A stretch of DNA of 64,000 bases from Pseudomonas viridiflava (lineage in GTDB: Bacteria; Pseudomonadota; Gammaproteobacteria; Pseudomonadales; Pseudomonadaceae). The stretch lies in the NCBI RefSeq assembly GCF_900573885.1, contig NZ_UPSE01000306.1:1-64000 (forward strand), given 5' to 3'. The notes under the pieces are model-generated. The model was not told where the DNA came from. It searched no databases and saw only the letters and a program-made list of their open reading frames with translations. How positions within the stretch are numbered: the stretch's first letter is position 1; every line of letters starts with the position of its first letter. The position numbers and the translations under genes were made by a program. This document shows positions 28,819 to 39,373 of the stretch, piece by piece.

Positions 28819-29981
28819 TTATTTGTATGCTGCTAATCTCCACCACGTGTTTTGCCGTGCCTTATCAGGTTCCGGCAGAATCCGGGTTTCGCATATTGCG
28901 TCCCGGTGCTGCAAACGGTGCGGGTATTCCCGCGACGGCGGCTGCAAACCGTGACCCCAACTTTCCATACTGGGGGGCTTACTGTGGAGAAGCTACCAAT
29001 GTTTTATGCTGGCCTGAGGCGCCGCGATCAGAATTCGTTGTCCCCGCCGGCACTAGCAAAGTGACGGTGTCGCTTTATTCCGAGACGGGCTACGGGGCGG
29101 CGCAAGTTTTCTACGAGGGCCGCCCATATGCAATGGAACTGCACGCTTACAGCACTATATCCGGTAGAAGGTACCGGCTACAGACGTACGCAGACATGCC
29201 CATAACCGAAAACACTTGCGATGGTGCTTCGACCACGCAAACTATTTCTCCACTGCCTTATGAAGCTGGAGCCGTCCGGGTTTTTAGACTAACAAACCAA
29301 GCGAGATGGACTACATGCACGATAACTTTCGACAATCTGGATTTACCTTCAGACACGCGAATGTCCGTGAGTTTTAACGGCCTGTATTTTCGATACGACA
29401 ACAATATCTACGATCGACTTCCTTCTGGCACGGATGTCTTTACCATGTATCCTTTTGGCGACCAGGTTACTTACAATTTTTTCGACGCAGCAGGCAACAG
29501 GTCCGGGGGTGGCGAATTGTTCGACAGCATCGTTATTTCCGGCTGGATTAATCTGGACGGTTATTTAGACTTTTCGTTGGTTTCAGCGCCCGTTCAAACC
29601 ATCACTGTGGGTCCCGAAGAGCAGAAGATCCGCTACGCCTACTTTGATACGAAACTAAAATCCAATTTTCCCAAGGTCAACGCCATCATACGCTGCGAGT
29701 ACGTGTTCAACGGGAGCTGCGCGCTTTCGGACGGAGATCTGATGATCCCCATGTTAACGGGTATTCGCGGGGACAGAGTTCACGGCGCAAACTATAGCGC
29801 AGCGCTAAGCCCCAATCTCCCTCTGCAGTTAACAAACGATTTAGGATTTTCATTTAACGAAGAAATGTATTTGGGTTTTATGTTCGGGATTGACCCGGCA
29901 TACCTCAAGGCGAACCCGGCTACGTTCGGCAAAACATTTCGAGGGGACGTCACCCTGATTGTAGAGGCTGATTTCCGATAG
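28806..29981 (+). CDS. CS1-type minor/tip fimbrial adhesin
   Basis: A 391-residue exported protein in the position of CooD/CfaE, the tip subunit that binds host receptors and starts assembly. It has a signal peptide (MRLLIICMLLISTTCFA). The body has paired Cys (AYCGEATNVLCWPEAP; ENTCDGAS with WTTCTITF; IRCEYVFNGSCALS). The end, TFRGDVTLIVEADF, resembles the G-strand of CS1 subunits. The start overlaps the usher frame by 13 bases. Assignment rests on gene order (chaperone, pilin, usher, tip) and these features. Confidence 0.75.
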   Translation: MRLLIICMLLISTTCFAVPYQVPAESGFRILRPGAANGAGIPATAAANRDPNFPYWGAYCGEATNVLCWPEAPRSEFVVPAGTSKVTVSLYSETGYGAAQVFYEGRPYAMELHAYSTISGRRYRLQTYADMPITENTCDGASTTQTISPLPYEAGAVRVFRLTNQARWTTCTITFDNLDLPSDTRMSVSFNGLYFRYDNNIYDRLPSGTDVFTMYPFGDQVTYNFFDAAGNRSGGGELFDSIVISGWINLDGYLDFSLVSAPVQTITVGPEEQKIRYAYFDTKLKSNFPKVNAIIRCEYVFNGSCALSDGDLMIPMLTGIRGDRVHGANYSAALSPNLPLQLTNDLGFSFNEEMYLGFMFGIDPAYLKANPATFGKTFRGDVTLIVEADFR

Positions 29982-29997
29982 CGCGGCGGTGCCTCGT

Positions 29998-30822
29998 TTA
30001 TTGCTTGTTCAGATCCCAGTCGAAGCGATAACGCACTTCGCCATCGAAGCCCTTGAGCTTCTGGGCCAGCGCCGGCTCGGCATACTGCAGCAGATGCTTG
30101 CGCACGCCCTTCTCGCCGCCGAAATCGTCTGCGTACCAGTCATATATCCGTGATAACCGCAGTCCGTTTTCATCGAATGCCACGCCGCGCCGACTATTGA
30201 TATAGGCGCGGGCGCCGTCGCTGAGTTGCTGTTCGGTGTTTTTCGCGCTGAGGGTATAGGCCGGCAAGTTGGGGCAGCCGAGGCTTGCGCAGTTGAGCAC
30301 GTAATACAGCCGTGGGTCTGGCCAGAACGGGCGCAGGATGCGGTGTTGAATGTCGCTGAGGCTGAGTTTGTAGCCATCGACTTCAACGACTTTCTTGTCC
30401 CACGGGCCAAACTGGTACCAGGCGCCGAGGCTGGTGATCGAGTCCACCGGGTATTTTTTCAGCACCAGTTTGGTCACCAGGGCGTTGTACAGGTTGACCC
30501 AGTAGGCAAACTGCTCGGCCCGCGTGAATTGACGGGGGTCGAGGTCGCTGAGCTGGTCGATGTACACGTCGAGCAGGCGCCGATGCACGTTGTCGACGCC
30601 GGCGTAATCGAAGCGAGCGATGCCGTCGGTGGCGCTGGTTTTCAGGTAGCGGGTCAGCAGTTCCTGCCAGGCGCTGTGGTCGATATGGGCGGCGCGGCTT
30701 TCATCGCTGGCGTTCCATATTTCCCACGGGTGGGCAGAAGGTGCAGCACTGGCTGGAGCGGGAAGCAGCGAGCCGGCTAACAACAAGGAAGCGACAGCAA
30801 ACAGGGTGCGCAATCGGCGCAT
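29998..30822 (-). CDS. DUF547 family exported protein
   Basis: A 274-residue protein with a signal peptide ending near ASA. The body contains the DUF547 patterns FAYWVNLYNALVTKLVL, HRILRPFWPDPRLYYVLNC and CASLGCPNLPAYTLS. The biochemical function of the family is not established. ATG 30822 is preferred, with GGAG at suitable spacing and the hydrophobic signal directly after it; the frame opens 27 codons earlier. It converges on the pilus adhesin gene with only 16 bases between. Confidence 0.85.
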   Translation of the reverse strand: MRRLRTLFAVASLLLAGSLLPAPASAAPSAHPWEIWNASDESRAAHIDHSAWQELLTRYLKTSATDGIARFDYAGVDNVHRRLLDVYIDQLSDLDPRQFTRAEQFAYWVNLYNALVTKLVLKKYPVDSITSLGAWYQFGPWDKKVVEVDGYKLSLSDIQHRILRPFWPDPRLYYVLNCASLGCPNLPAYTLSAKNTEQQLSDGARAYINSRRGVAFDENGLRLSRIYDWYADDFGGEKGVRKHLLQYAEPALAQKLKGFDGEVRYRFDWDLNKQ

Positions 30823-30934
30823 ACGGCAACTCTCCATCACGGCTTCACGGGCCGTAGTCTGCTGCGTGGGACAGGCCCTACCCCTGCGAGTTCCGCCATG
30901 CAAACCCGTGCTTTCGCTGTGCTAGGCTGCGGCC

Positions 30935-31555
30935 ATGACCTCAAACCCCGCCCCTACCCCGCCCCGTGACCTCGACAACAGCCTGGACCTCGCCGACCAG
31001 GTGCTGCTGCTGTTGCGCGAGTCGCCCGATGGCTGCAGTGAATACCACCTGATTCAGCAGCTGAAAAAACGCCACTCCACCCACATTCCCAACCTCGACC
31101 TGGCTGACAAGCTGGTGTTGTTTCGCACCCACTTCCTGCTGTTCAACGCCCTGTATCGCCTGCGTGATCAACTCTGGCAGGCGAAAAGTGATCATTTAAT
31201 GATCAATCCGCTGTGTGTGCAGTTACTGCCGTATACGGCAGGCGAAGCACAGCTCAGTGATGCCGATCCACTTCGTGCCTATTACCTCGATGCCAGTCAT
31301 CTGCGAGACACCAGCGAAGCCGATGTGGAGAAACTTCTCACCAGCTTCTGGAAACGCATGCAGGGCGGTGACGAAAAGCGTGCGGCGCTGGAGTTGTTCG
31401 AGCTCGACAACAGCACCGAGGCGCTCAACCTCGCCGCTATCAAACAGCGTTACCGCCAGCTCGTCAGCCAGCATCATCCCGACCGTGGCGGTAGCACCGC
31501 GCGGCTGCAATCGATCAATTTGGCGATGGAAATTCTTGCTCGCTATTACCGCTGA
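30935..31555 (+). CDS. DnaJ-related protein with C-terminal J domain
   Basis: A 206-residue protein whose C-terminus is a J domain: LAAIKQRYRQLVSQHHPDRGG with the HPD tripeptide needed to stimulate Hsp70 ATPase. The N-terminal 120 residues (LLRESPDGCSEYHLIQQLKK) form the DNAJ-related domain seen in gammaproteobacteria. Likely a DnaK co-chaperone with unknown clients. Confidence 0.85.
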   Translation: MTSNPAPTPPRDLDNSLDLADQVLLLLRESPDGCSEYHLIQQLKKRHSTHIPNLDLADKLVLFRTHFLLFNALYRLRDQLWQAKSDHLMINPLCVQLLPYTAGEAQLSDADPLRAYYLDASHLRDTSEADVEKLLTSFWKRMQGGDEKRAALELFELDNSTEALNLAAIKQRYRQLVSQHHPDRGGSTARLQSINLAMEILARYYR

Positions 31556-31722
31556 GCTTTAGAGACTGATTTGCTCTAAAACCACGCCCCACGCGGCCTC
31601 CAGCCCCTGCCTATACTGCGACATACGGTCGCATTGGTTCGGCCCTGCACCCGGTAGCGCTACTCACGCGCCTCGGGCGCTACGCTGGGGGGCGACCGTT
31701 ATAACAAGAGGAGGTATCTCGT

Positions 31723-32322
31723 ATGATCCATCACGTTTGGGGGCTATTCGCGCATCCTGATCAAGAGTGGCAAGAGATCCGCGGCGAAGAAGAAAGCATC
31801 AGTCACATGTATCTCACCCATGTGCTAATCCTTGCCGCGATTCCCGCAGTATCTGCCTATATCGGAACCACACAGGTCGGCTGGACGGTGGGCAACGGCA
31901 CACCCGTCATGCTTACCGAAGCGAGTGCGCTGTGGATGACGGCCATGACCTACCTGGCGATGCTGGGCGGTGTGGCGGTCATGGGCGCGTTTATCAACTG
32001 GATGGCCCGCACCTACGACGCCACCCCGGACATGGGCCGCTGTATTGTGTTTGCCGCCTACACCGCCACCCCGCTGTTTATTGGCGGACTCGCGGCGTTG
32101 TATCCCAACCTCTGGCTCGCCATGGCCGTTGGCACCGCGGCGATCTGTTATACGGTTTACCTCCTCTACGTGGGCATACCGACCTTTATGAACATTCACC
32201 AGGACGAAGGCTTCCTGTTTTCCAGCTCGGTGCTGGCAGTGGGTCTGGTGGTGCTGGTGGCGATGATTGCGATGTCGGTGATCTTCTGGGAAATGGGCGT
32301 GGGCCCTGTCTACACCAGCTAG
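31723..32322 (+). CDS. YIP1-family inner-membrane protein
   Basis: A 199-residue protein with about five membrane segments and the Yip1 signature W-x-L-x-A-x-PD-x-EW near the N-terminus (WGLFAHPDQEWQEI). Bacterial Yip1 proteins have no settled function. A strong ribosome-binding site (GAGGAGG) precedes the ATG, and a rho-independent terminator follows. Confidence 0.85.
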   Translation: MIHHVWGLFAHPDQEWQEIRGEEESISHMYLTHVLILAAIPAVSAYIGTTQVGWTVGNGTPVMLTEASALWMTAMTYLAMLGGVAVMGAFINWMARTYDATPDMGRCIVFAAYTATPLFIGGLAALYPNLWLAMAVGTAAICYTVYLLYVGIPTFMNIHQDEGFLFSSSVLAVGLVVLVAMIAMSVIFWEMGVGPVYTS

Positions 32323-32342
32323 AAAACGCAGCCGCAGAGACC

Positions 32343-32375
32343 ACGAAACCGCCGTTTGGCGGTTTCGTCGTTTTA
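32343..32375 (+). terminator. Rho-independent terminator after the YIP1 gene
   Basis: ACGAAACCGCC GTTT GGCGGTTTCGT: an 11-pair stem with a four-base loop, followed by CGTTTTA. It lies 21 bases after the YIP1 stop and upstream of sprT. Confidence 0.88.
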
Positions 32376-32432
32376 GGCAAGTGGCAGCCGGCGCGCTTGG
32401 GCATAATCGCGCCTGTTATCCGGAGGAACTCG

Positions 32433-32927
32433 ATGCCCGAACTGCTTAATGCTCGTGTCGAGGCTTGTTACCAGCAAGCCGAAGCGTTTTTCAGACGCCG
32501 CTTTACCCGCCCCCAAGTCAGCCTCAAATTACGTGGCCAGAAAGCCGGGGTGGCTCACCTTGATGAGAACCTGCTGCGCTTCAACCCTCAGCTCTACCGC
32601 GAAAACCAGGAACACTTTTTAAAGCAGACCGTGGCTCATGAAGTCGCGCACATGATCGCCCGCGAGATGTTCGGCCGGCACATTCAGCCCCACGGCGAGG
32701 AATGGCAGCTGATCATGCAAGGCGTATATGAACTGCCGGCAGACCGCTGCCACACCTATGAAATTCAGCGCCGCAGCGTGACGCGCTACGTTTACAGCTG
32801 CGCCTGCCCCGACCGCGACTTCCCCTTCTCCGCCCAACGCCACACCCTCGTGCGCAAAGGCCGGCGCTACTACTGCCGCAGCTGCAAGGCAACGTTGGTG
32901 TATAGCGGGCAGCAGCGGGAAGAATAA
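32433..32927 (+). CDS. sprT: SprT-family zinc metalloprotease-like protein
   Basis: A 164-residue SprT/Spartan-like protein. The zinc protease motif AHEVAHMIAREMFG gives two His and the catalytic Glu; a C-terminal zinc ribbon reads YSCACPD...YYCRSCKATLVY. Family members are thought to act on DNA-protein crosslinks or protein quality control, but the bacterial role is unclear. The open frame runs from 31767, but ATG 32433 follows CGGAGGAA and places the family N-terminus correctly. Confidence 0.9.
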   Translation: MPELLNARVEACYQQAEAFFRRRFTRPQVSLKLRGQKAGVAHLDENLLRFNPQLYRENQEHFLKQTVAHEVAHMIAREMFGRHIQPHGEEWQLIMQGVYELPADRCHTYEIQRRSVTRYVYSCACPDRDFPFSAQRHTLVRKGRRYYCRSCKATLVYSGQQREE

Positions 32928-32936
32928 GTCTTCAAG

Positions 32937-33006
32937 AACATCGCGGCTAAAGCCGCTCCCACATGCTCTCGGCGACCTGTGGGAGCGGCTTCAGCCGCGA
33001 TGCTGT
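32937..33006. repeat. Inverted REP pair
   Basis: CGCGGCTAAAGCCGCTCCCAC (about 32942-32962) and GTGGGAGCGGCTTCAGCCGCG (about 32979-32999) face each other between convergent genes, a BIME-like arrangement that could also act as an mRNA stabiliser or weak terminator. Confidence 0.85.
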
Positions 33007-33012
33007 TAGGGT

Positions 33013-33318
33013 TTATTCAAATACCGGTCGGAAAAAACTGCGCTCATAGCTGAGGACACACTGTGTCTGCTCGGCGTACTGAAACGCCGCCAGGCAGTCA
33101 GGGTCTTTCATGGAGTCCTGGCGGTACTGTTCATAAGTGGCCAGGCTCGGGAAGGTGAACAGCGCCAAGGCGATATTGTTGGCGCCTTCGGAGGGCAGAA
33201 AATAGCCGTGGTGCTGGCCGCCGAAGCGCTCGACCAAGGGTATCCACAGCTTGCCGTAGTGTTCGAATTCCTTGAGCTTGCGCGTGTCGAGCACGTAGCG
33301 CAGGTAGCAGGTGACCAT
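33013..33318 (-). CDS. NIPSNAP-family protein
   Basis: A 101-residue ferredoxin-like-fold protein: MVTCYLRYVLDTRKLKEFEHY, LVERFGGQHHGYFLPSEG, and YEQYRQDSMKDPDCLAAF are typical of bacterial NIPSNAP proteins. Their biochemical function is not known. Standard length for the family. Confidence 0.85.
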   Translation of the reverse strand: MVTCYLRYVLDTRKLKEFEHYGKLWIPLVERFGGQHHGYFLPSEGANNIALALFTFPSLATYEQYRQDSMKDPDCLAAFQYAEQTQCVLSYERSFFRPVFE

Positions 33319-33337
33319 GACGGTTGTCTCGCTTCAG

Positions 33338-33877
33338 TTATTTGACCGGGAAATCCTTGCCCCACAGGCGCACGGCCTTTGGCCCTTGCACCGGGCCTTC
33401 AAAAATAAACTTCTGCCGCACGCCGATTTTGGCCGGAACGGTCACCTCTTCCGGGTTGGCGGCGTTGGGCGCCAGGTTGCTGGCGTAGTCTTCTGCATCG
33501 ATGGCCAGCAGCGCGCCGTTGTCCCACAGGTTGATCAGGCGAACGGGCTTGTCGGTCAGGTTTTTGAAGCCGAACAGGGCTTCGAGGTTGCCGTCAACGG
33601 CGTCCACTTTCAGCAGTTTGACTTCGACCTTGCCGTCGAGCTGGTCGCTTTGCGAAATGATGAAGGCGCCATCCGCGCCCTGGGCCGACTCGCGCCCCTC
33701 GGTCACGCCTTCTGAAGCGCCGCCGAGCAGGTTTTTACCGGCAGAAATGGCAGACGACACCGCCGCTTTGGCCGATTCCTTGAGGGTGCTGCTGTCTGGC
33801 GCGGGCTCTTCGGCGCAGGCGATGCCGGCGCTCAACAGCGCGGCCAGCGCCAGGCTGATCCTTGATTGTTTGCCCAT
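33338..33877 (-). CDS. Small exported protein of unknown function
   Basis: A 179-residue protein with a signal peptide ending near GIACA. The segment at about 25-60 is rich in Ser, Ala and Gly, and the C-terminal 110 residues look like a beta-sandwich (KLLKVDAVDGNLEALFGFKN). I do not recognise a named family. AGGAA precedes the ATG at 33877. It lies between the NIPSNAP gene and the CoA-transferase gene on the same strand. Confidence 0.72.
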   Translation of the reverse strand: MGKQSRISLALAALLSAGIACAEEPAPDSSTLKESAKAAVSSAISAGKNLLGGASEGVTEGRESAQGADGAFIISQSDQLDGKVEVKLLKVDAVDGNLEALFGFKNLTDKPVRLINLWDNGALLAIDAEDYASNLAPNAANPEEVTVPAKIGVRQKFIFEGPVQGPKAVRLWGKDFPVK

Positions 33878-33959
33878 GGGTATTGTTCCTTGTCTGATGC
33901 GGCCTCGGGGCGGCTGTTTTAGCACAGCCGCCAGAGGAAAGCAGCCGACAACCCGGGGC

Positions 33960-35141
33960 TCAGGCAATTACCTTGGTGGCACGCAACGAGGCGATCTGCT
34001 CAGCGGTGTAGCCCAGGTTGGTGAGCACCTTGGCGGTGTGGGCGCCGACCGCAACGCCGGCATGGCGCGGCGCCGGCAGGCCGCTGGAGAATTTGATCGG
34101 GCAGGCGATCTGCTGCTGCGCCGGTTTGCCTTCGCGCGGCACTTCAACCACCAGTTCGCGCGCTTGCAGCTGCGGGTGATCCACCGCTTCAGCCAGGCTT
34201 AGCATCGGCTCTACGCAGGCATCCAGCGCGGCGAAACGCTCGCACCAGTCGGCGAAGTCGCGCTTTTCGAATTCGAGCTGAATCTGCGCTTTTAATGCAC
34301 GCTGCTGCTCCGCCTTTGGCGAGAGGCCATGCGCCGCCAGTTCAGGCCGACCTATGGCCGCGCACAGCTGCTGCATGAATTGCGGTTCCAGACTGCCAAC
34401 GGAAAACCAGCGCCCGTCGCGGGTGCGGTAGTAGTCATAGAAGCTGCCGCCGTTGAGCGCCTGACTTTCCATCTTCGGCGCCTCACCGCACGCCAGGTAA
34501 CCGGCGCCGGCCATGGCGTGCAGGCTGAAAATGCAGTCGGTCATGCTGATGTCGACGTGCTGCCCTTCGCCCGTGTGCTGGCGCTGGATCACCGCGGCGA
34601 GCAAGCCCATCACTCCGTGCAGCGAACCGCCGGCGATGTCCGCCGCCTGAATGCCGAGTGGCAACGGGCCGCTGTCCAGCCGCCCGGTCTGGTCGGCGAT
34701 GCCCGACAGCGCGAGGTAATTGATGTCGTGGCCGGCGCGATCTTTGTACGGGCCGGTCTGGCCATAGCCGGTGATGGACACATAAATCAGCTTGGGATTG
34801 ATCGCCTTCAGCGCCTGGTAACCGACGCCCAGTTTGTCCATCACACCGGGGCGAAATTGTTCGAGCACGATGTCGTACTCCAGCACCAGTTGCTTCACCA
34901 CCTCCACCGCTGCCGCCTGTTTCAGGTCCAGGGCGATGCCGCGTTTGTTGCGGTTCAGGTAGGCATGGCTGGCGGACACGCCGCCCTCGTGAGGCGGCAA
35001 TACGCGCACCAGATCCATGCGCGTCGGCGACTCCACGCGCAACACGTCGGCGCCCATGTCGGCGAGCAGCAACGAGGCGAACGGGCCTGGCAGCAAGGTG
35101 GAAAAATCCAGCACTTTCAATGACGACAGTGGGCCTTTCAT
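33960..35141 (-). CDS. Family III CoA-transferase / alpha-methylacyl-CoA racemase-like
   Basis: A 393-residue CaiB/BaiF-type protein. Signatures: LDFSTLLPGPFASLLLADMG, GADVLRVE, RNKRGIALDLK, and GHDINYLALSGI, the last containing the Asp-Ile/Asn segment found at the active site of alpha-methylacyl-CoA racemases. It may be a racemase for 2-methylacyl-CoA or a CoA transferase. The acyl-CoA dehydrogenase gene lies 53 bases upstream on the same strand, which points to branched-chain or side-chain acyl degradation. ATG 35141 is where the family sequence begins. Confidence 0.88.
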   Translation of the reverse strand: MKGPLSSLKVLDFSTLLPGPFASLLLADMGADVLRVESPTRMDLVRVLPPHEGGVSASHAYLNRNKRGIALDLKQAAAVEVVKQLVLEYDIVLEQFRPGVMDKLGVGYQALKAINPKLIYVSITGYGQTGPYKDRAGHDINYLALSGIADQTGRLDSGPLPLGIQAADIAGGSLHGVMGLLAAVIQRQHTGEGQHVDISMTDCIFSLHAMAGAGYLACGEAPKMESQALNGGSFYDYYRTRDGRWFSVGSLEPQFMQQLCAAIGRPELAAHGLSPKAEQQRALKAQIQLEFEKRDFADWCERFAALDACVEPMLSLAEAVDHPQLQARELVVEVPREGKPAQQQIACPIKFSSGLPAPRHAGVAVGAHTAKVLTNLGYTAEQIASLRATKVIA

Positions 35142-35194
35142 CTGGGCTCCTGATTGTTGTTCTTGAGGTCGGCTTGTTATGGGCTGCGTTGCGC

Positions 35195-36334
35195 TTACAG
35201 CTTCATGCCACGGCTGATGATCTCTTTCATGATCTCCGACGTGCCGGCGAATATGCGCTGAATGCGGGCGTTCGCGTACATCTTGCAGATCGGGTATTCC
35301 CACATATAGCCCCAACCGCCGTGCAGCTGCACGCCTTCATCGACCACTTTGCCGAGCAATTCGGTGGTGAACAGTTTGGCTTCGGCGGCGACTTCCGGGG
35401 TGAGTTTTTTCTGGTTGTGGTCCATCACGCAGCGGTCGACGAACACCTGGGCCACGTCGACTTGGGTGCGCATTTCGGCGAGTTTGAAGCGGGTGTTTTG
35501 AAAGTGGGAAATTGGTCGGTCGAAGGCTTTGCGTTCTTTGACGTAGTCGATGGTCACTTGCAGGGCCGCTTCGGCACCGCCAACCGCGCCACAGGCGTTG
35601 GTCAGGCGTTCCTGGGCGAGCATGTTCATCAGGTAGAAGAAGCCGCCTTTGGCGTCGCCCAACAGGTTTTCTTTCGGCACTTTGACGTTGTTGAAGAACA
35701 GTTCGGCGGTGTCCTGGCTTTTCATGCCGAGCTTTTTCAGGTTGCGGCCGCGCTCGAAGCCTTCCATGCCGCGCTCGACCAAGAACAGCCCCATGGCGTG
35801 CTTGTTGGCCGGATCGGTTTTGGCCGCCACGATCACCACGTCGGCCAGCAGGCCGTTGGAGATAAACACTTTGGAACCGTTGAGCTCGTAGTGGTCGCCC
35901 TTTTCTACGGCGGTGGTGCGCATGCCGGCGAGGTCGGAGCCGGCGCTGGGTTCGGTCATGGCCACGGCCAGAATGCTTTCGCCGCGAATGATCGCCGGCA
36001 GGAAACGGGCTTTTTGTTCGGCGTTGCCGTAGTCGGCGATGTACGGGCCACAGAGCGCCGAGTGCAGCGGCAGCATAAAACCGGCCTCGTTAATGTTGGC
36101 CAATTCCTCGCACATGATTTGCTCGTAGCGGAAATCTTTCAGGCCGCTGCCGCCGTATGCCTCATCGGCCCAGGGCAACAGAAAACCCATCTCACCGGCC
36201 TTCAGCCACACATCGCGGCTGACCACGCCGGCTTCTTCCCAGGCGTCCTGATGAGGCACCACTTCTTTTTGCAAGAACGCGCGGAAAGACTCGCGGAACA
36301 GGTTGTGTTCGGTTTCGAAATGGATGCGTTGCAT
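35195..36334 (-). CDS. Acyl-CoA dehydrogenase
   Basis: FAD-dependent dehydrogenation of an acyl-CoA. The 379-residue protein has AMTEPSAGSDLAGM, a central FAD/substrate region, DRPISHFQNTRFKLAEM and the C-terminal QLHGGWGYMWEYP and RIFAGTSEIMKEI. At the place where medium-chain enzymes have the catalytic Glu (YEGTSxI) this protein has Ala, as in long-chain type enzymes, whose base sits elsewhere; the Glu in LAQERLTNA is a candidate. It is followed by the racemase/CoA-transferase gene. Confidence 0.9.
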   Translation of the reverse strand: MQRIHFETEHNLFRESFRAFLQKEVVPHQDAWEEAGVVSRDVWLKAGEMGFLLPWADEAYGGSGLKDFRYEQIMCEELANINEAGFMLPLHSALCGPYIADYGNAEQKARFLPAIIRGESILAVAMTEPSAGSDLAGMRTTAVEKGDHYELNGSKVFISNGLLADVVIVAAKTDPANKHAMGLFLVERGMEGFERGRNLKKLGMKSQDTAELFFNNVKVPKENLLGDAKGGFFYLMNMLAQERLTNACGAVGGAEAALQVTIDYVKERKAFDRPISHFQNTRFKLAEMRTQVDVAQVFVDRCVMDHNQKKLTPEVAAEAKLFTTELLGKVVDEGVQLHGGWGYMWEYPICKMYANARIQRIFAGTSEIMKEIISRGMKL

Positions 36335-36451
36335 GACGGTTCCCTGTGCAATTGGTCGTAACGCAGGGTAGGCGCCGCGTGGCGGCAGCCTCAATGACGC
36401 AAGTGCTCAGGGGCGGTTGACGGAATCGGTCAGGGTCAGTCGTGGCAACGT

Positions 36452-36826
36452 TCAGCGCCGGGTTATCAACCCCTGCCGCGCCACGCGCACCAACTCGCGC
36501 ACGCAGCTTTCAAGGTTGGCGGCACTCGGCGCCTGCACCACGGCCAGGTCAAAGCTGTCGCGGGCGAAGCGCTGTAACGACTCGCCATCGCCCACGAACT
36601 GAATCAAAAAGGTCCGTGGCCCGCCCCAGCGTTTCGGCCAGCCTTCGAGGTAGCGCAGCAAGGTGGGCTGATGGGGCCCGCCAAGGAGGATTTTCGGGTC
36701 GCGCAAGGCAAGGCCGCTGGTGATGGGCGCCAGGCGGATCAGGGGGCGATGGTTGAACGTGCCAGCGACAGGCAACGGCGCAAGGGCCAGTGAATCGGGG
36801 GAAGTGAGTACGGTGTGGGCGTTCAT
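36452..36826 (-). CDS. Short methyltransferase-like protein of unknown function
   Basis: A 124-residue protein. Its end, SFDLAVVQAPSAANLESC then VRELVRVARQGLITRR, resembles the post-motif region of class I methyltransferases (sFD-h-h...LRELxRVxRxG), but no SAM-binding GxGxG motif remains, so it is either degenerate or of another function. I do not recognise a named family. ATG 36826 (MNAHTVLTSPDSLAL) is chosen over the ORF start. A strong hairpin lies upstream at 36893-36944. Confidence 0.6.
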   Translation of the reverse strand: MNAHTVLTSPDSLALAPLPVAGTFNHRPLIRLAPITSGLALRDPKILLGGPHQPTLLRYLEGWPKRWGGPRTFLIQFVGDGESLQRFARDSFDLAVVQAPSAANLESCVRELVRVARQGLITRR

Positions 36827-36892
36827 GTACGAGTCTCTCGCCTCAGAAGCTCCGCAGGCAGCGGTGAGAGGCAACACCGAACCAGCGCTTTA

Positions 36893-36944
36893 GCGGTATT
36901 TCGAAGCCAGGCGGTTAAGGCCTGGTCTTCGGGGAGCGCCCCGC
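36893..36944. ncRNA. Candidate structured RNA element
   Basis: A long hairpin: CGAAGCCAGGC (36902-36912) pairs with GCCTGG-T-CTTCG (36920-36931) around a short loop with one bulge. It is followed by GGGGAGCGCCCC, which can form a second small stem, and GCGG (36893-36896) can pair with CCGC (36941-36944) to close both. No T-run follows on either strand, so it is not an ordinary terminator. It sits about 67 bases upstream of the gene at 36826 on the minus strand. No RNA family was recognised. Confidence 0.35.
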
Positions 36945-38284
<1,340 letters not shown>

Positions 38285-38341
38285 CTGTGCAACCGGCCGG
38301 GCCCGCTCAGGGTCCGGCTTAGGGCCCTGCCTGGAGCGAAC

Positions 38342-39373
38342 ATGATGAAAAAACTGCTGCTACTGCTCCCCGTTTCCTTCGCCATTTGTGTGGCCGTGAT
38401 GCTGTACCTGCAACCGCTGGAAGACGCCGCTGAACGTCCCGCCACCAGCGCCGTGAAAGCCTCCGGCAGTGCGCCGGCAAGCCCGGCGAAAGCGCCGACA
38501 GACAAGGTGAACACGCATGTCGCCGCCCTGCCCGCCACCCTTGCACCGTTGCCGCCGTCATTCAAAGGCACCCAAGTGGATGGCACCTTTCAGGTTGATG
38601 GTGCCGGCAATCTGCTGATTACCGACGACATCCGTCGCATCTTTGATTACTTCCTCAGCGCCTACGGTGAGGAGTCCCTGCAAGACAGCGTCAAGCGCCT
38701 GCGCGCTTACGTCGCCAGCCAGTTGCCGCAACCGGCACAGGAACAGGCGCAAGCCCTGCTCACCCAATACCTCGACTACAAACGCGAGCTGGTACTGCTC
38801 GAGCGCGACCTGCCGCAAATGGCCAGCCTCGACGCCCTGCGCAACCGCGAAAGCGCCGTGCAGGCCCTGCGCGCCCGGCTGTTTACCGCCGAAGCGCACC
38901 AGGCCTTCTTTGGCAACGAAGAGGCCTACAACCAATTCACCCTGCAGCGCCTCGCCATTCAACACAACGACAAACTGGACGCCGCCGCCAAAGGCGCCGC
39001 CATGGACCAACTGCGCGCAGGCCTGCCGGAAGCGCTACAGGAAAGCGTGCTGCCGCAACTGCAAAGCGAGCTGCATGTGCAGACCGAACAACTGCGCGCC
39101 CAAGGCGCCAGTGCCGAGCAGGTGCGGGCGCTGCGTCAGCAGCTCGTTGGTGCCGAAGCCACCACCCGCCTGGAAGCGCTTGATCAAAAACGCGCCGGCT
39201 GGAAACAGCGGATTGCCGCGTTTGCTGCCAGCAAGGCGCAGATTGAAGGGCAAAACGGCTTGAGTGATGGCGACAAGCAGGCAGCGATTCAGCGGCTGGC
39301 GGATGAGCAATTTAATGAGACTGAGCGGTTGAGGCTGGATGCGGCGTTGGAGATGGCGGCTGGGAAGTCTTGA
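38342..39373 (+). CDS. lifO: Lipase-specific foldase (steric chaperone)
   Basis: Membrane-anchored periplasmic chaperone that folds LipA. The 343-residue protein has an N-terminal membrane anchor ([19 protein letters not shown]), a Pro/Ala-rich linker, and the foldase motif [19 protein letters not shown], followed by a long all-helical arm. It begins 57 bases after the lipase stop; the pair is the standard lif arrangement. Confidence 0.94.
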   Translation: MMKKLLLLLPVSFAICVAVMLYLQPLEDAAERPATSAVKASGSAPASPAKAPTDKVNTHVAALPATLAPLPPSFKGTQVDGTFQVDGAGNLLITDDIRRIFDYFLSAYGEESLQDSVKRLRAYVASQLPQPAQEQAQALLTQYLDYKRELVLLERDLPQMASLDALRNRESAVQALRARLFTAEAHQAFFGNEEAYNQFTLQRLAIQHNDKLDAAAKGAAMDQLRAGLPEALQESVLPQLQSELHVQTEQLRAQGASAEQVRALRQQLVGAEATTRLEALDQKRAGWKQRIAAFAASKAQIEGQNGLSDGDKQAAIQRLADEQFNETERLRLDAALEMAAGKS

